DNA of 64,000 nucleotides from Uloborus plumipes (lineage: Eukaryota > Arthropoda > Arachnida > Araneae > Uloboridae): assembly GCA_038373865.1 (NCBI GenBank), contig JAXGGA010001165.1, positions 62,001 through 126,000 of the forward strand, written 5' to 3'. The notes beneath the pieces are model-generated. The model made no database searches and was not told where the DNA came from. It saw nothing but the letters and a program-made list of their open reading frames with translations. The position numbers were made by a program, and so were the translations under genes. Positions 9,637-21,714 of the stretch are shown here, one piece after another; the stretch's first letter is position 1; every line of letters starts with the position of its first letter.

Positions 9637-10132
9637 CTAGAAAAAATAAATAAAAATCTAGATTATCATAATTTTATTTAGAGGCATATTTAAGGGAAAA
9701 AATGAAATGGGCATTCCATAAACATTCAAGTTTTAAAGGGATATTCACCTTCTTGATTTACTTAGCTACTATGTAATAAGTGAAGCTATTAATATAGTGG
9801 TTTATTTATTTCCATTGAGATTGGAATTAAGAAGACCCTCTTAAATTCAATATAATTTGAATATATTCCAATTTTTATGCTCAGTACCATTATACGCCAA
9901 TTGTTAATTATGTAATAAATTCCAATACACAAAAATTCAAACTAGTACAGTTGTTACGACAAGCATGAAGGGACCACAATATTTTCTCGTTATAACACAG
10001 TGTCTGTAAAAAATGAGTTCACGAAAATGGTAAAAATTCTTTTTTTTTATTTCAGTAATGCACCAAAGAATTTGGTTAATTTATTATGAACTTTCTTATT
10101 GTCTGTTTCTTGTGTTATTATTTTCAGGAATA
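9637..10132. other. intronic sequence (NIPA intron 2, 3' part), nothing recognised
   Basis: A+T-rich sequence between the exon 3 acceptor and the hAT insertion at 10141. No coding or repeat structure is seen. Confidence 0.5.
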
Positions 10133-10870
10133 CTCATGGCCAGGGCTCGTGAAATACGGTCGCCCGGTCGCCGTTGGCGACCAAAGGTTTTGAACTGCCG
10201 ACTAAGTTTTCAGCTTTTTTTAAAAACTTTTTTCATTACTTCTTTTTTCACTCTTCATAATTTTTTCCTGACAAAGATAAAGCGGAGAACAAAGTTTCAG
10301 AGCACATCCTGTAGAGAAGGAGACTAAAACAACTTTACAATATCTAATATGGTCTGTTCTGTGCCCCCCCCCCCCCATCTATCTAATCAGCATTCTGTAT
10401 TTGGCTACTAATGTTAGAATAAATCGCTGAACCATTGAATTATCAGGAGGAGGGGGGGGGGCAGCTGTTCTTTATTGCAGATTATAATGTGCTGAGCTCT
10501 GATACAACTTCAGTCAAGCACCCCCCCCCCCATCGGAAAAAATGCACAAAAAATAATTCAAAACATCCATCAAAATTTCCAAGGCTATCTGAGCCATGAC
10601 CCCCCCCTCCCCCTTTTCTAATGCTTATTATTAGTAGGCTGATGGCTGGTCTTGTGCTCTTCAGTCAGCAAAATTATCACTGTGTTGTGTCTACAATCCG
10701 GTTGCTCGCTTGGCTTGTTGGGAGTGATAGATGATGACACAGGATATATCTCTTATTTTCAAAGAGTTTGTTTCAGGAAAAAGAAATGAGCAGCAATTGC
10801 AAAAAGAAGTGATAAATGCAAATGTATTTTGAAGCTTATTGGAGGATTGGACAACGTTACTGTTAACATT

Positions 10871-11439
10871 TTAACACTCGTGGGTTCCTTGGGGTCATAT
10901 GTGACCCCAATGCAATTTCTGTTTAATATATCTTGTTAATCAACCACTTGTTTTAATGGCATTTTATGGCTTTTATTCTTCTAGTTTTCTATTCAAAATA
11001 ATGCTATTATTGTGTTTTATTTTTCCCGAATAGCATTTTTTGCACACAAGACCCTTGGGGTCACTTCCCCAAAATGCCAAAAAAAGAGGACGTTGCAACT
11101 TTTGTCCAAGAGAACTGGACAGAAAATGCATCGAAAAATGTCATAAGTGTTTGAAATTCATTTTCAAAAAATCATGTTTTTTCAGGTCTGTAACAGTTGT
11201 AAATAAATCTACAGTTATTGTAAGTTTTGCTCTAAAATTTTATTTTTTAATGCATAAACTAAATTTTACTTTGATTTTGTCTTTTTATTTTTATTTTTTA
11301 GCATTAAAAAGTGTGTGAACTTAAATAATGCACGTAAAATTCAATAATCATAATAAATTAATTAAAGGAAGCATTGGGGTCGTTTATGACCCCAAGGGTC
11401 TTGAGTGTAACTAAAATGGGAGGGACCTACGTGGGTTAA
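10871..11439 (+). mobile_element. piggyBac element, internally deleted, nested in hAT D
   Basis: TTAA at 10871-10874 and 11436-11439. The ends are CACTCGTGGGTTCC and, inward from the right, CCCACGTAGGTCCC. Just inside each end sits a palindrome, TTGGGGTCATATGTGACCCC on the left and TTGGGGTCGTTTATGACCCC on the right. Only the C-terminal coding part of the transposase remains. Confidence 0.85.
11040..11318 (+). pseudogene. piggyBac transposase C-terminal cysteine-rich domain, relic
   Basis: Residues 13-44 of the open frame read AKKRGRCNFCPRELDRKCIE followed by KCHKCLKFIFKK. This matches the cysteine-rich (RING/PHD-like) DNA-binding tail of piggyBac transposases: basic K-R-G-R, C-x2-C (19/22), and C-x2-C (34/37). 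The usual C-x-x-H pair that should close the domain (family pattern I-C-x-x-H) is replaced by F and S, so even the tail is damaged. After about residue 50 the frame runs into hydrophobic A+T-rich sequence and stops. The DDD catalytic core is absent. It sits between the two GGGGTCA palindromes of its element. Confidence 0.8.
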
Positions 11440-11902
11440 TGAAACTTCTTAATGTTTTTTTTGTTAGTTGGCAAATCATTTTAATGAAACATTTAAGTTA
11501 TTTTGAATTCAAGTGATTATATTCAAGAGATCTTCTGATATTTTTCACAAATCTTCCTATTTTTTATTTGAAGAGGTCCGCAGGTATACTTTAGCAAACT
11601 GATTCAACAGATTGCAAAGAACTTTGTGTGGTAGTTCTCTATTTGAAGGGTTATCCACAGTTCTGGAAAGGGGAGAAACGAAGGATACTGGGACAACACT
11701 ATGCAACCCCCCCTGAACCCCCATAATTAAATGAGAAGAAAATACATAGAAACATCGTGATATATCGGCACATCGCGATGTTATACTGGTGATGAATCGC
11801 AATGTTAAAATCCGCAACATCGTCCAGCATTTCTGGCTACCAGAAATTTTTGCTGGCTACTAGTTTTTTTCAAAAAACTGGAGCCCTGCTCATGGCTGAA
11901 TA

Positions 11903-12595
11903 CAGTTGAACTCTGGTAACTCGACAACTTCAGTAAGTCAATATTTATTTTTGCAACGGCTGGTCCAATATCAATTTAAATCGTTGCAAACCTCTCTAAT
12001 TTAACACAAATTTTAAGGAACCTCCATACGTCGACATCCACTTGCTGTTTTAGTCAATTTTGGCAACCAATATTCTTTCACATTACCTTTTTCTGAGAAT
12101 TGTGCTATTTATGGGACAGACAATTCATTGTTTTCTGGAAAGAGCTCTTTATGAGAACTCTCACTAGAACCCAGAGGACACAGCCACCACACTTTGTGCT
12201 GTTGGTGCAGTCCCAGAGCTAGGAAGGGACTGGAGAGATGTACTCAGAACAGTCCAGAAGGGAAACAAGGCAGCACCAGTACTACATGTTTTTCAAGCAA
12301 AGTGAGCAGGGCTCTTTGACAAGGAGCTCTTATCTATTTTTTTAAATTTTGGATTTATTCCTAATAAGGTATTTAAAATGTTCCTACTTATTTTGTTATG
12401 TTCTTTCTAAGCAAAAAGAGAAAAAAAGAAAGTAAGAAAAATCATTTTTAATAATCACGATGGTAAGGACTAGTAAATAAGCAATACAGAAAGCACTATA
12501 ATAGTTGAGACAAAGGAACCTCGGTAAGTTGACCCGGACTTGCCTTGACATATTTTCATGGTCCTTTAGGGTGTCGACTTACTGAAGTTCTACTG
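11903..12595. mobile_element. pogo/Tigger-type MITE
   Basis: TA at 11901-11902 and 12596-12597. Ends are CAGTTGAACTCTGGTAACTC and, inward from the right, CAGTAGAACTTCAGTAAGTC. CAGTnGAACT ends with TA duplications are typical of pogo/Tigger derivatives. No transposase frame is recognised inside. Confidence 0.75.
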
Positions 12596-12597
12596 TA

Positions 12598-14468
12598 TTA
12601 ATATACTCTCTAATATCTTTGTACATTAAAAGTAATTCAATATTTTGAGGGTTGTTCAGCTGAGAACTTTTCACATTTGTTGCTATCATCGTCTCTCCCT
12701 TAACCTGCCTTAACTTGAATTTAATAAACAATATCCTAAAAACTGTATCTCAGACGTGATAACATTGGTGTCAACATATATATAACTTCAAATACTTCTC
12801 TACTCCACAAATTAAAAAAGAGCCATAAACAAGTTTTCAGGATTTATGAACTCACGAATTTCCGCTTAAATTCAGAATGTTTTGTGATTTTTTTAAAATA
12901 ATGGATGTGTTGAGCTGGAAATCAATAGAAAATTTATGAATTACAAAACTATTGCTCGCTTTGAGTGGGGCTTGCTCATTAAAAGCGATTTATGCTCTCA
13001 TAGATGCCCAAAGTTTTGGATCAGATTGAAGCTTTTCTTTCCAGAGTAATTGTGATTACGATCCAAGATTAGTCTGAGGGATTATAATTTGTTCAGTAAT
13101 TTCCAAATGCAATCAATTTTGTCTACAAAAAAAAAAAAAAATCAATATATATATATATATATATATATATACATTTGGATTCATTAAAAATGGCACCTTA
13201 GTTATTCGTTTTTATGCCTAGAAACACATACTAGGTATCATCATGATGCTTAGACTTATTCTTATTTCTAACACAGCTCTTGAGAAAATCCTGCATATGC
13301 ATGCCTCTAATTTTTTCCATCTGAAGAATACAAGAAAAAGCTTCTCTTCTCACTCAAAGATCAAACCACACTGTAACATATTTAAGTTGTTTCTAAGGTA
13401 GCAATAGATCCGCCAGGGAATTATACCGTTACAAAGGTCTACTTCGAAATTTAATGAAGTCATTTATTCACAGTATAAAGGTTGAATTGACAGCTCTTGA
13501 TTTTTCACAATTCTCTGGAGTATGACAAAAAATAAATAGTTCATAAATAAAATCATAAGTAAGTGATCGTGCTTAGGGTTATTTAAAGCAGTCACACACT
13601 ACCAAGTCCATCTCTAGTGAGCTCATCACATCACAGGAGAGCTGATGAAGCGTCCTCTCACCACTTGAAATTTCTCAAGAGTCCCTGTCACAAAAAAAGT
13701 TTGCAAACTTTTCAAATCCTCAAAGGCATGTCACATTCACTTAATTTTTTTCAGAATTGGTCACTTTTTGGCGTTGTGATCGCCTGCATGCTCAGGGAGA
13801 CATCCCATTTGTTAGCTAAAGGCTCCATAGAATCTGGGTCTGGCCTATGGGCCGCGGGAAAAATTTGCGTACGAAGTGCTGCGTTCAAATTTGGTTTCAA
13901 TGGGCGAAACACCATCAAAGCAAAAGCATGTCTACCTCGCAATTCAAAGTATAGACTGGTTGGCGCTCTCACCACAGGGGTCCAGATAAGCGACTTGTGC
14001 TTGTGGTCACTCTTTGAAGGAGAAGTCACGTTGGAATTGTCACAACACTGTTAGCTCTTTATCAGTGGGCTGTATAAAGCGCTAAATTTTGTATAATAAC
14101 TTGTATTTGTCTTATTTTTACACAATGTTTTGTATTTTTTTTTGTACAAAGTTGTCTTTCATTATTTGTTTCCTCAGAAATGTAAAACTTCACTTACTAG
14201 TTAGAACTACTTAATATTGGTAGTGATTGTTTGCTACAAATTGAAATTTAATTTCCAAAATTAATTTAATAACAAGGGTTTGGGGGAGGGGATATAAATG
14301 TGCTTCATTAAAAAAATTGTTTGCCAGATGAACCTAAAGACAAACTAAGAATGAGGAAATAAAATTTATTTAATTTCAACAAGTAAAGGATTTTCTTTAG
14401 CAAATATCAATGTTGACTTTAAGTGCATGCACGGTGTTGGTGTTGTTATTACATAACTCTAGTCAGTG
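12598..14468. other. NIPA intron 2 interior, unassigned
   Basis: It contains a (TA)n microsatellite at about 13146-13170 after an A run. The segment 13617-14054 is unusually open on both strands (145 codons on plus, 92 on minus) and more G+C-rich than its surroundings. I recognise neither translation. The minus-strand version (start 14029) contains SLYFELRGRHAFALMVFRPL and looks slightly more protein-like, but there is no family match I can name. It may be a fragment of an unknown mobile element. Confidence 0.35.
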
Positions 14469-15116
14469 TTAACCTGTTCCCGACAAGCGCCGTAAATATA
14501 CGACAGCATGAGCTGCAGAGCTGCCCTACGTGGCCGACCTGACGTAAATATACGATAGTGAAAAATGTCTTTTAGGGCCTACTGTCCTTTATTTACGACA
14601 CACTTTTGGAACGAAATGGGTGGTGTTCCTTTATATATATCTCTCTGAGGTCAGAACAGAGGGTATGTGAAGTATCTGAGAGATTTATTGGGTTTGCTGT
14701 AATGCAAACAGAAACACATGCAAGTGGTTCAAAAAGAAAAGCAGGGTTCAAAAAGAAAAGCACGTGATGAAGGCAGGCATTGCTTATTCACTTTTTTTTT
14801 TCAAAAGATTGCTCTGGTTCCTTTATATATATCTTTCTGACGTTAGAGAGGGGAATATCAAGTGTCTGAGATTTATTAGGATGCTAGACTTGGTGAAGAG
14901 CCTATTAATTCATTTTAATAATGGCTCATCTTTAAAAATGGTATCATTTCAATGAAAAGTGTACATTTTATGGATTATTATGTAATGCGTAGTTTCCAAA
15001 ATCGCGAATTAGGCTTAGTGGGAGAAAATGCTCCAGCCCGTGAGTGCAGTTCGCGTTAACAGCTGCCAGCCTGAGAGAGCGTTTTCTTCTGCGGGCTGCC
15101 GTCCTGAACAGGTTAA
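14469..15116. mobile_element. piggyBac-like non-autonomous element
   Basis: TTAA at 14469-14472 and 15113-15116. Ends are CCTGTTCCCGACAAGCGCCG and, inward from the right, CCTGTTCAGGACGGCAGCCC. Near the left end GTAAATATACGA occurs twice. A segment TTCCTTTATATATATCT followed by a gagGTCAGAacag-like stretch is duplicated (about 14628-14690 and 14818-14880). A short frame at about 14702 (MQTETHASGSKRKA) could be the start of a lost transposase; that is a guess. Confidence 0.75.
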
Positions 15117-15123
15117 AATTAGA

Positions 15124-15162
<39 letters not shown>

Positions 15163-16518
15163 GGCTTAAAAAGGTACATTTTAATGTCATTAAAAATTTA
15201 GATGAATAATATAATTATGAAATTAAAATTTAAAAAGGAACCTTTCTTATCTTATCAAAACAGATAAACCATTTTACTCTTGCTTGAAAAATATCTAGAG
15301 TGAATCAAAAAATAATATAGGGGGGGGGGGGATCTTTAGACTAGTAAAAGAAAGTAAAATCCAGCAAAAAGAGATTCATTGATTTTTTGTATCTAAAATG
15401 AGGGTAAAATGTTTATTATTTCCTAAAATTATTGAGAAACATATGTTGTAATTCTGCACTCTGGAATTTTATTTTGTGCTTTTAAAAACCTTTGAAAAAG
15501 TTGTCTTTGAAACACTCAAAATTCTAAAGAAAGAAATGGTAATTTGAAAACAATTATCTATTTAGTGATATATTGTTGGCTGTTTCGGATGATGCATTGA
15601 TTTTTTTTGAATGCATTCATACACTTCTGCAAATAAGCACAAAAAATCTGCAAAAGAAAGTTTAAGAATTCGACTTTCAATGTCTCACCTTTCAGAGGAC
15701 TTCAGACTTGTTGGCAGTAAATGCTATACCTACATTTGGTTGGGCATTGTGCATAGATACACTGCAGCAGAACAACATGCTTAAACTGCATTGTTTTAAA
15801 AATACAATTTAACTTTCCGTTTTTGCTTTCAAACCTTTATAACTGTTGTGACTTTTCATAAAAATACTTCAAATCTCTTTTTGCTTTTAATATGCCCCCT
15901 TTGGTGGGGCTATATATTTTAAAATTGTGATAGTTGTAGTTTTGAAATGTTGTTTCAAATATTTTTCTTTCCTAGCAAATGTTCACAGCCTTTTTGAAAT
16001 TATTACATTTATTCTAATTAATATTTTCAAATTTGAAAAAAATATTATTTTATTCAATAACGTATTAAAAACTTTTTTTTTTCATTTTAAAAATTTAGTT
16101 CAAATGCACATTTCGGTGGCTTCAGTAAAATAATTTTAAAATTTAGGATTCATTAAAAATATAATTACAGTTTATATTTTATACTGAGAAGAAAAAATTA
16201 AGCATTAGTTAAAATAAAAAATAGTTTGGGTTTTCAAGCATGCTGATCCGAAAATGAAAAAGAGATGCTTACTAACAAGAACATACGGGTGAATAAAGTT
16301 AAGAAGGAGATAAGGGGATTGGGAGTCTTACTCTGGCATCCTTCTACATTATACCACGGCTTTACTGGACATGAAACTAAACTTACAAACTCAATTTTTA
16401 ATTTATAGATATGTAATTGCGTTTTTTTAGCCAAAAGCAGAAAATTGGTTTACATGACTGTAAATATTGCAAAACATTTTAAGGAATAGAAGAAACAAAA
16501 TAAGACAGCATGACTTAC
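15117..16518. other. NIPA intron 2, 5' part, nothing recognised
   Basis: A (TA)n run at about 15131-15160 and a 12-G run near 15321. The rest is A+T-rich with no exon or element border that I can defend. Confidence 0.5.
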
Positions 16519-16575
16519 TAGAAATCAGACCAGCCCACCATATCCATTCTTTTAGATAACCATAGCCTCCATGAC
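16519..16575 (-). CDS. NIPA: NIPA-type magnesium transporter, coding exon 2
   Basis: A short 57-base exon. On the minus strand it follows ATTGTCTAG and ends before GTAAGT. Its first two bases finish the Gly codon begun in exon 1, the next 18 codons read HGGYGYLKEWIWWAGLIS, and the last base A starts the Met codon finished in exon 3. The segment H-G-G-Y-x-Y-L-K-E-W-x-W-W-A-G-L is the loop and the start of the second membrane helix of NIPA proteins. Splice phases 1 and 1 agree with both neighbours, which makes a chance match very unlikely. It lies only 234 bases left of the hAT element at 16810-19283. Confidence 0.93.
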
Positions 16576-16809
16576 CTAGACAATATTGGGCAAAATTACA
16601 TATAAATTCCAGGTAAAATATTGATGAAACAATATTACTAGTGTTCCCGCTAAGCCATGTTTGAAGGGCGCACTGCAATCTGAAAAAGGGCTCAGATCAG
16701 CAAAATGAGTGCTGCTCTACTTTTAGTCCTCAAACTGCACCCTGCCCTTTCAAAAATAGCAAAATTGAGCACTATATTTTAAAAAAGATGTCTCAAGCAT
16801 TATGTAGCC

Positions 16810-19283
16810 CAGTTCTGTCCAACTGCTAAGAGCCCTCGGGCCAGAATTTTGGTCACTGATCACCTGGCGGGCCGCAGTTTGAAAAAGTTGAACAATAGCC
16901 AATAATAGTTGAACAATAAATTGTTCAACTATTAACTGTAATAGTTCAATTACAGTTAATAGTTGAACAATTAATTACAATTACAAACAACTTACTTATA
17001 TTTTAATATGAAAACTGAGGCCTATCAGCCTTCTTTACAAGGGCAGGAATGTCGACATCGATGTTAGTCGTTGCCAGCTGAAGAAGGTCTAACAGTGAAC
17101 TGTCAGCGAGAGAGGTCCTGTGGTGATTTTTGATAGAGTTCATCACCGAAAAAGCACTTTCACATATATATGTGCTCCCGAACATAGAAGTTATTTTCAG
17201 TCCGAGGTCACGTAGATTGGGGAACCGTTCAGTTGGAAGCAACTTGAAGAACTCAAATCCCCTTTCGGTTCTTGTTTGAAAGAACGGGTCAGCCTGGAGA
17301 TCGCAAAGTTCTCATTGCAGGTTTGCCGGTTGTTCCTCAATGTTTGCCGTGACTGGGTTACTGAACAGAGCCACTTCATTCTTGATACTCTCAAAATCTG
17401 AAAATCTGGTGTTGAATTCATCAATAATTATCTGCAACTCAGGGCAAAACTCAGAAAAGTCCAGCACCTCCTCACATTCTGACGCCAAACGACTACAGCT
17501 GGCGAAGTGAGACAAGTTATTTTTTGCCAAAGTTGCATGGAAAATTTTCAGCTTGTTTCTAAACCCATTTACGTGTGCCATTAGATCAGACACCAGTTGA
17601 CCTCTTCCTTGAAGTTTTAGGTTCAGATCGTTGAGGTGGCAAGTAATATCAGTTAGAAAAGCCAGGTGACGTGAAAAATCCATGCTTAAAAGTTCTTGTT
17701 CCAAGTTTTCTGACGGAGAAAACTGTTGAAGGAAAAGAGGGATTTCTGTTCTCAAATCGAAAAATCTCTTGAGGCAGTTTCCGGCACTGAGCCACCTAAC
17801 TTGATTGTACATGAGCAGGTCTCCGTATTCTGCTTCAATTTCCTCCAAAAAGTTACGGAACTGCCGATGCATAAGAGCCTTGTTGCCACCTCTGATCATG
17901 TTGATGACTTTCACAACTTTTTTGAGGGTTTCAGTTTGCTTCACCGATTTCCCGCATAAAGCATGCTGGTAAATGATGCAATGAAGTGCAGGGCATTTCA
18001 TTCCTTTTTTTCTCAAAAATCCAATCAATCCGATATTTGGTCCTACCATTGCCTTTGCACCATCTGTGACTATGGCGGAACACTTTTCAAAACCTCCGAC
18101 ACTGTTGACCGCTTTCAGCACTGCTTCAAATATGCCCGTACCCTTTGTTGTGGAGTGAAGAGAACACATGGTAAGGAGCTCCTCTTTGATCTCAAAGTCT
18201 TCTTTTGCAGTGCGAATGAAAATCAAGAGTTGACTAACGTCCGACTGGTCTGTACTCTCGTCGATACACAAGGAGAAATAACAGCATTTTTCAATCTCAC
18301 TGGACAATTTCTGTTGTATTTGATCACCCATTTCGGCAACTCTTCGCTGGACGGTCTGATGAGAAGCTGGAACCGAATCAAATTGCTTAACAATTTTGCT
18401 ATCACCAAATGCTTTTGCCATTTCTACAGCACACTTTTTAACCAAGACGCCATCAGTGTAAGGTTTTTTCGCTTTAGCAAGCTCAAGTGAAACTGCATAC
18501 GAAGCATGCAAAGCATTGTACTGGTCAGATTTTACTTGAGTAAACACACCAGTTTGTTTTTGCAGTTTTGACTTCAGTTCTGAAACCATAAGAGATCTTG
18601 CTTCTCCTTGATATTTACCGTGGCTCCCTTCGTGAAGACTCGTATAATGTCTTTTGACATTGTATTCCTTGCACACAGCCACAATTTGCATACAAATCAT
18701 GCACTGGAGTTTGTCCTTTCTATTTGTAATAAAGTACTGGGTTTCCCAGCGGTCCTGGAACATACGATTCTCGCTCTCAATCTTTCGTTTTTTACTCATG
18801 ATGGAAGATGAAATATATGCAGTCAACTACTAGAGCCAAATCAAGATCATCAATGGAAAAGAGAGGATTGTTGACGACAGCAAATTCTCAACAAAAACCG
18901 CAGCGTCAGTGAGCCCCTCCGCCCCCCTCTTTATTTTGAACCAATTACAGGCAGGTTTTACCTATCCCTGTCTCCCCCGCCTGGTATTACCAACGCGAGG
19001 CAATACTATTTCTAGGAATTTGTTTGAAGCGACACGTGCCTGGGTACTTGCAGGGTAGGACTGCTTGACCTTGACCTTTAGATGTCCCCCCTATACGTTT
19101 TCTCCCAATACAATGAAAGGAGTGAAAAGCGATCGAGAGAAAATTTCGGGAATCGCGGTTTGACCAAGAATGGTAGTCTCGATGCTTCCCGATACCATAA
19201 AATTTCGAAAAAAGAAATCTGCTGAATAAGAAGTTGGCGGACCGCAGGATATGTGTTGGCGGGCCGCCAGTTGGACAGCTCTG
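16810..19283 (-). mobile_element. full-length hAT transposon with one-stop transposase
   Basis: The 8-bp duplication ATGTAGCC is perfect (16802-16809 and 19284-19291). The ends are CAGTTCTGTCCAACTGC at the left and, inward from the right, CAGAGCTGTCCAACTGGCGG, followed on both sides by GGGCCGC-type sequence. A TTGAACAATT-rich palindromic zone lies at 16885-16985, just downstream of the transposase. The whole unit is 2,474 bases, a normal size for a compact autonomous hAT. It sits in NIPA intron 1. Confidence 0.92.
17003..18799 (-). pseudogene. hAT transposase (GTF2IRD2/ZBED5-like), single in-frame stop
   Basis: The frame starts at MSKKRKIESENRMF (18799; nine upstream codons in frame are probably leader) and ends at 17003, 598 codons before the final stop. 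Visible in order: a BED-like finger with C33-x2-C36 and H51/H56; the first catalytic Asp in SLCIDESTDQSDVSQL; a second Asp in AIVTDGAKAMVG; the CPALHCIIYQHALC segment; the RWLSAGNCLKRFFDL motif; and the C-terminal dimerisation block ICESAFSVMNSIKNHHRTSL with the third acidic residue. One TGA at 17312-17314 interrupts the frame after about 495 codons, yet the same frame continues with ELCDLQADPFFQTRTERGFE, so it is a point mutation. All other landmarks are intact, so this is a recently inactivated copy. The overlapping plus-strand frames are shadows. Confidence 0.92.
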
Positions 19284-19291
19284 ATGTAGCC

Positions 19292-20260
19292 CATCGCGAT
19301 ATCCAGGGAACTTCTTTTGACCATAGGGATTATTGGCAAAGAAGTGCATGCATCGCCTTTGTCCCCAGAATCGCACCCTGAAAATGGCCCATGAAGAAAA
19401 GGCAATCAAATCCCCAGACAAAGAGAATGAATGAGATTCCAAGAATTGAAAGTCTTATCAGTAAAAAAGCATGTTTTCCATTTTCTACCCTATGTAGAAA
19501 AAGGTTCAGTCATCCAAGGGGCGCAAGGGGAGTGAGAGAAATCATTGTTTCATTCCTTCCCATTCAAGCCCCATCCTTGATCTTCTGAGAATTTACTCTC
19601 ATAGAAGGAGGGTGGTGAATACTTCATAGTATTTTCCCCTGTAGGGTAGGGGAGTATGTTCCACGAACAGTAGAATGAGTACTTATTTCCCAGAAAACTC
19701 CCATTGTCCATGACTCACCGAAAAAATCGCAAACGACACGTGCAGGAAAAAAGCAAAGAGCAAGAAATAAAGAATATCAGAAGAAATTGCCAGAATGCCA
19801 GTAGAAAAATATGAAGACTAGTGGCATGTTTCAGGCAAAGACAAGCTTTGTTATTTGAATATTAATCCTTCCTTTTTAGTGTTATTCATTGAAATAATTT
19901 TGAACCGCATGAGTCATAACCAAAGTCTTAAAACTCAAAGCCATTATCTGCTGCAAAACAAGTAAATGTTTGTCTATTTAGAACTTTTTGGAACATTAGT
20001 GAAAAAAAAAAAGATTAAGCTAATAATAATGAATAAAAAAAATAAATATAATTAGCAGGTTCGATCTTGAAATTTTTCAGCTTCAAAGAAATAAGGAGCG
20101 CCTGTCAAGCAGCTATTTTTCCAGACTTGGTAAAAAGTTCATTTTCAAGTGCTTAAAAAAGCTTTGAAAGTTAATATAGTTCTTGATGTCCATAGGTATT
20201 CATTGAATTGTGATTAAAAAAAATTGTTTTTTAACTGTTCATCAATACAATTCTCTGTTT
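19292..20260. other. NIPA intron 1 segment, nothing recognised
   Basis: Open frames on both strands around 19000-19590 are short and overlapping and partly lie across the hAT right terminus. I recognise no product and no element border. Confidence 0.45.
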
Positions 20261-20339
20261 TTTTTTTTTTTTTTTTTTTTTAACATGTTTTGATATGCTT
20301 AATACATATGCCTTGCAAAAAAAAAAAAAAAAAAGCCTG

Positions 20340-20890
20340 CCGTGTTTGAGACTTCAATCCTTTTGAACCTTGTAAATATTTTAATATTTTTAACATTCAG
20401 AAATTATTTTGACATTTGCTACTTTATATTAGCTTATTTTGTATTTATTTTAATAAATTACTTTATTTTTGAAACCATGTCAACAATGAACTCTATTTCG
20501 CGGAAAATTGCCTCTCGTGTTTGAAACTTTATTCCGTTTGCATCTTTTAAATATTTTAATATATTTGATAATCGAACGTTGTTCTTACATATGCTCCCCA
20601 AGATAAGGTTATTTTATGTTTTATTTTTAAAAAATAATAAAATAATTTTTGGGAAACATGCCAACTTTAAAGACCTGTTTCACAAATAATTACTTCTAGT
20701 GTTTGAGATTTCAATCCTTTGCATCTTGTAAATGTTTGAAATTTCTTAACAATTGAAAGTGATTTCAATATGTGCTACATTTGATTCGGTTGTTTTATTT
20801 CTCATTTTAATTATTTTGTTCCAAAACTTGTCTATAAATTATTTCAAGTTCAATAGTCATTATTCGCTTTTTGGTTATCGCTGATTTTAT
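20340..20890 (+). repeat. degenerate ~180-bp tandem repeat, three copies
   Basis: A block beginning GTGTTTGAGACTTCAATCC recurs at about 20342, 20518 (GTGTTTGAAACTTTATTCC) and 20700 (GTGTTTGAGATTTCAATCC). Each is followed by a CTTGTAAATATTTT-like segment, and the periods are 176 and 182. A T run (about 20262-20281) and an A run (about 20318-20334) lie just before it. Its origin is unknown. Confidence 0.7.
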
Positions 20891-21714
20891 GCAAAAATAT
20901 TACAATTAACCAAATGAGCTTTTAACTGTAAATTTTTTAAAAATATTTAATTTATATTCATCATTTTCTTTATCTTCTAAAATACTTAATGGCATAATTA
21001 ATATTACTAGAAGAAATAATTTTTAAGAAATAATGAAAGGTTTATCTTTCTAACTTAAAAATTCTAGCTCAAATTGTTGAACTATGCATTTGTTTCCTAC
21101 ATTTTCTATACTTTTGCCACATGCATTTTCAATTTCTTATCAGAGTATTTTTAATTACAGTAAATATGGCTCAAAGAATCTGAACTTGCAGTTAAAGGGC
21201 TATTTAACCAATTTTTTTGGTAGGGCACACATTCTTAGCAGGAGGGTGGGGGAGCAAAGATCCACGGGGGGGGGGGGGGGACTGGGAGAACGTCCTCCCC
21301 CCCCCCCCCCAAAATGCCAACGTGCATAAAACTTTTCAGAACAGAGAAAAGGAAAATAATTTCGTTTTTCAGATTCCTTTCGTTTTGATATTTTAGATTT
21401 GGCTACCAAAAATTTTAAGTGACAACCAACGTTTTTGATTTATGACGTCATTATTATCCAATCGCATTTAAGGGTTTTTTGAGTTGAGTTTAGGGGGCTG
21501 GGTATTTTTAAGAGTTGGCAACCCTTTGTTTCGTGCGCTTATTCTGTGCTGTACAATACCACCACAACTATAACAGATTTATTTGTGACAGCTACACTTT
21601 ATTTTCAAGATTTTTTTTTGTTGATGAGAACTGTTGTTCTGCAGCTATTTTCTTTTCCTCATGGTAAGTCTTAGTTCTTTCATTCAATTTGTTCTACATT
21701 AATTAATTTTTGAT

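Larger units (their letters stand above)
10141..11888. mobile_element. hAT element D (non-autonomous), holding a piggyBac element
   Basis: Perfect 8-bp duplication CTCATGGC (10133-10140 and 11889-11896), with CAGGGCTC at both ends in inverted orientation. The interior outside the piggyBac insertion has no transposase. It carries several runs of 10 or more C or G (about 10364, 10455 and 10520) and CATCGCGATG-type palindromes near 11750-11810. Confidence 0.85.

Noticed and set aside
17726..18490. Plus-strand frames of 77 and 175 codons
   Set aside because: They lie antisense to the well-supported hAT transposase and are shadows.
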